DNA of 16,556 nucleotides from Actinomycetes bacterium (GTDB lineage: Bacteria > Actinomycetota > Acidimicrobiia > Acidimicrobiales > RAAP-2). The notes below the pieces were generated by a model. It saw only the letters and a list, made by a program, of their open reading frames with translations, was not told the DNA's origin and made no database searches. A program made the translations under genes and the position numbers. Shown piece by piece: positions 16,457-16,556 of this stretch. The DNA lies in contig JAJXTB010000052.1 in assembly GCA_021784205.1 (NCBI GenBank), positions 1 to 16,556 of the forward strand, given 5' to 3'. How positions within the stretch are numbered: position 1 is the first letter of the stretch; each line of letters starts with the position of its first letter.

Positions 16457-16556
16457 TCAAGCCGCGAGATCAACTCGATGCTTCCAGGCAAGGCTTTCGT
16501 CGTAGTCGACGCGCTGTTCGAGGCAGGCGTGCAGGATGCCGACCCAGCGGTTGGCG
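16457..16556 (-). mobile_element. C-terminal end of an IS110-like transposase, cut by the window edge
   Basis: The minus strand from the right edge reads 32 residues, starting ANRWVGILHACLEQRVDYDE and ending LAWKHRVDLAA before a TGA at 16457-16459. The pattern NRWVGILHxCL followed by YDE and AWxHR resembles C-termini of IS110-family transposases in actinobacteria, as I recall them. IS110 elements move by a serine-assisted DEDD recombinase guided by a structured RNA from their non-coding ends. Only the tail is visible, so catalytic residues and intactness cannot be judged. It points towards pgi and could supply read-through transcription. Family assignment from so short a piece is tentative. 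Confidence 0.62.

Overview
The window is GC-rich, densely packed bacterial DNA with GTG starts at six genes or more, overlapping gene ends and long spurious antisense frames. All this points to a high-GC Actinomycetota chromosome. The gene mix (short 6-phosphogluconate dehydrogenase, Uup-type ABC-F, sulfur proteins) would suit Acidimicrobiia or a relative, but that placement is only a guess. Nearly every gene lies on the minus strand; the one clear plus-strand gene is a rhodanese at 10663-10989.

Regions from left to right. (1) 1-1029: metY, O-acetylhomoserine sulfhydrylase, cut by the window edge, with a clear sigma70-type promoter. (2) 1080-7112: a probable operon read leftwards. It encodes a TetR repressor, two ABC exporter half-transporters that form an asymmetric heterodimer, and a Uup-like ABC-F ATPase. 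A perfect 11+1+11 palindrome overlaps the promoter just before tetR and is the likely autoregulatory operator. (3) 7163-7822: a DsrE-family sulfur protein and a doubtful small membrane ORF. (4) 7823-10510: a TPP riboswitch, an NCS1-family permease and an aminoglycoside-phosphotransferase-fold kinase, probably a vitamin B1 or precursor salvage unit. (5) 10608-10989: a single-domain rhodanese read divergently from the riboswitch unit, with a CsoR/CstR-type palindrome inside its promoter. (6) 11053-16344: pgi-gnd-zwf-HAD phosphatase-small membrane protein, a tight oxidative pentose phosphate operon with 4-base overlaps at two junctions. No 6-phosphogluconolactonase or opcA is present. (7) 16426-16556: the C-terminal end of a transposase that looks like IS110, followed by a hairpin, at the right edge.

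The pgi-gnd-zwf products connect glucose 6-phosphate with fructose 6-phosphate and oxidise it to ribulose 5-phosphate, yielding reduced cofactor. MetY, DsrE and the rhodanese are sulfur-related, but they sit in separate transcription units. No CRISPR array, tRNA, rRNA or prophage was seen. I found no clearly new multi-gene system. The best leads are the orphan kinase under TPP control, the rhodanese with a persulfide/copper-type operator, and the exporter plus ABC-F operon.
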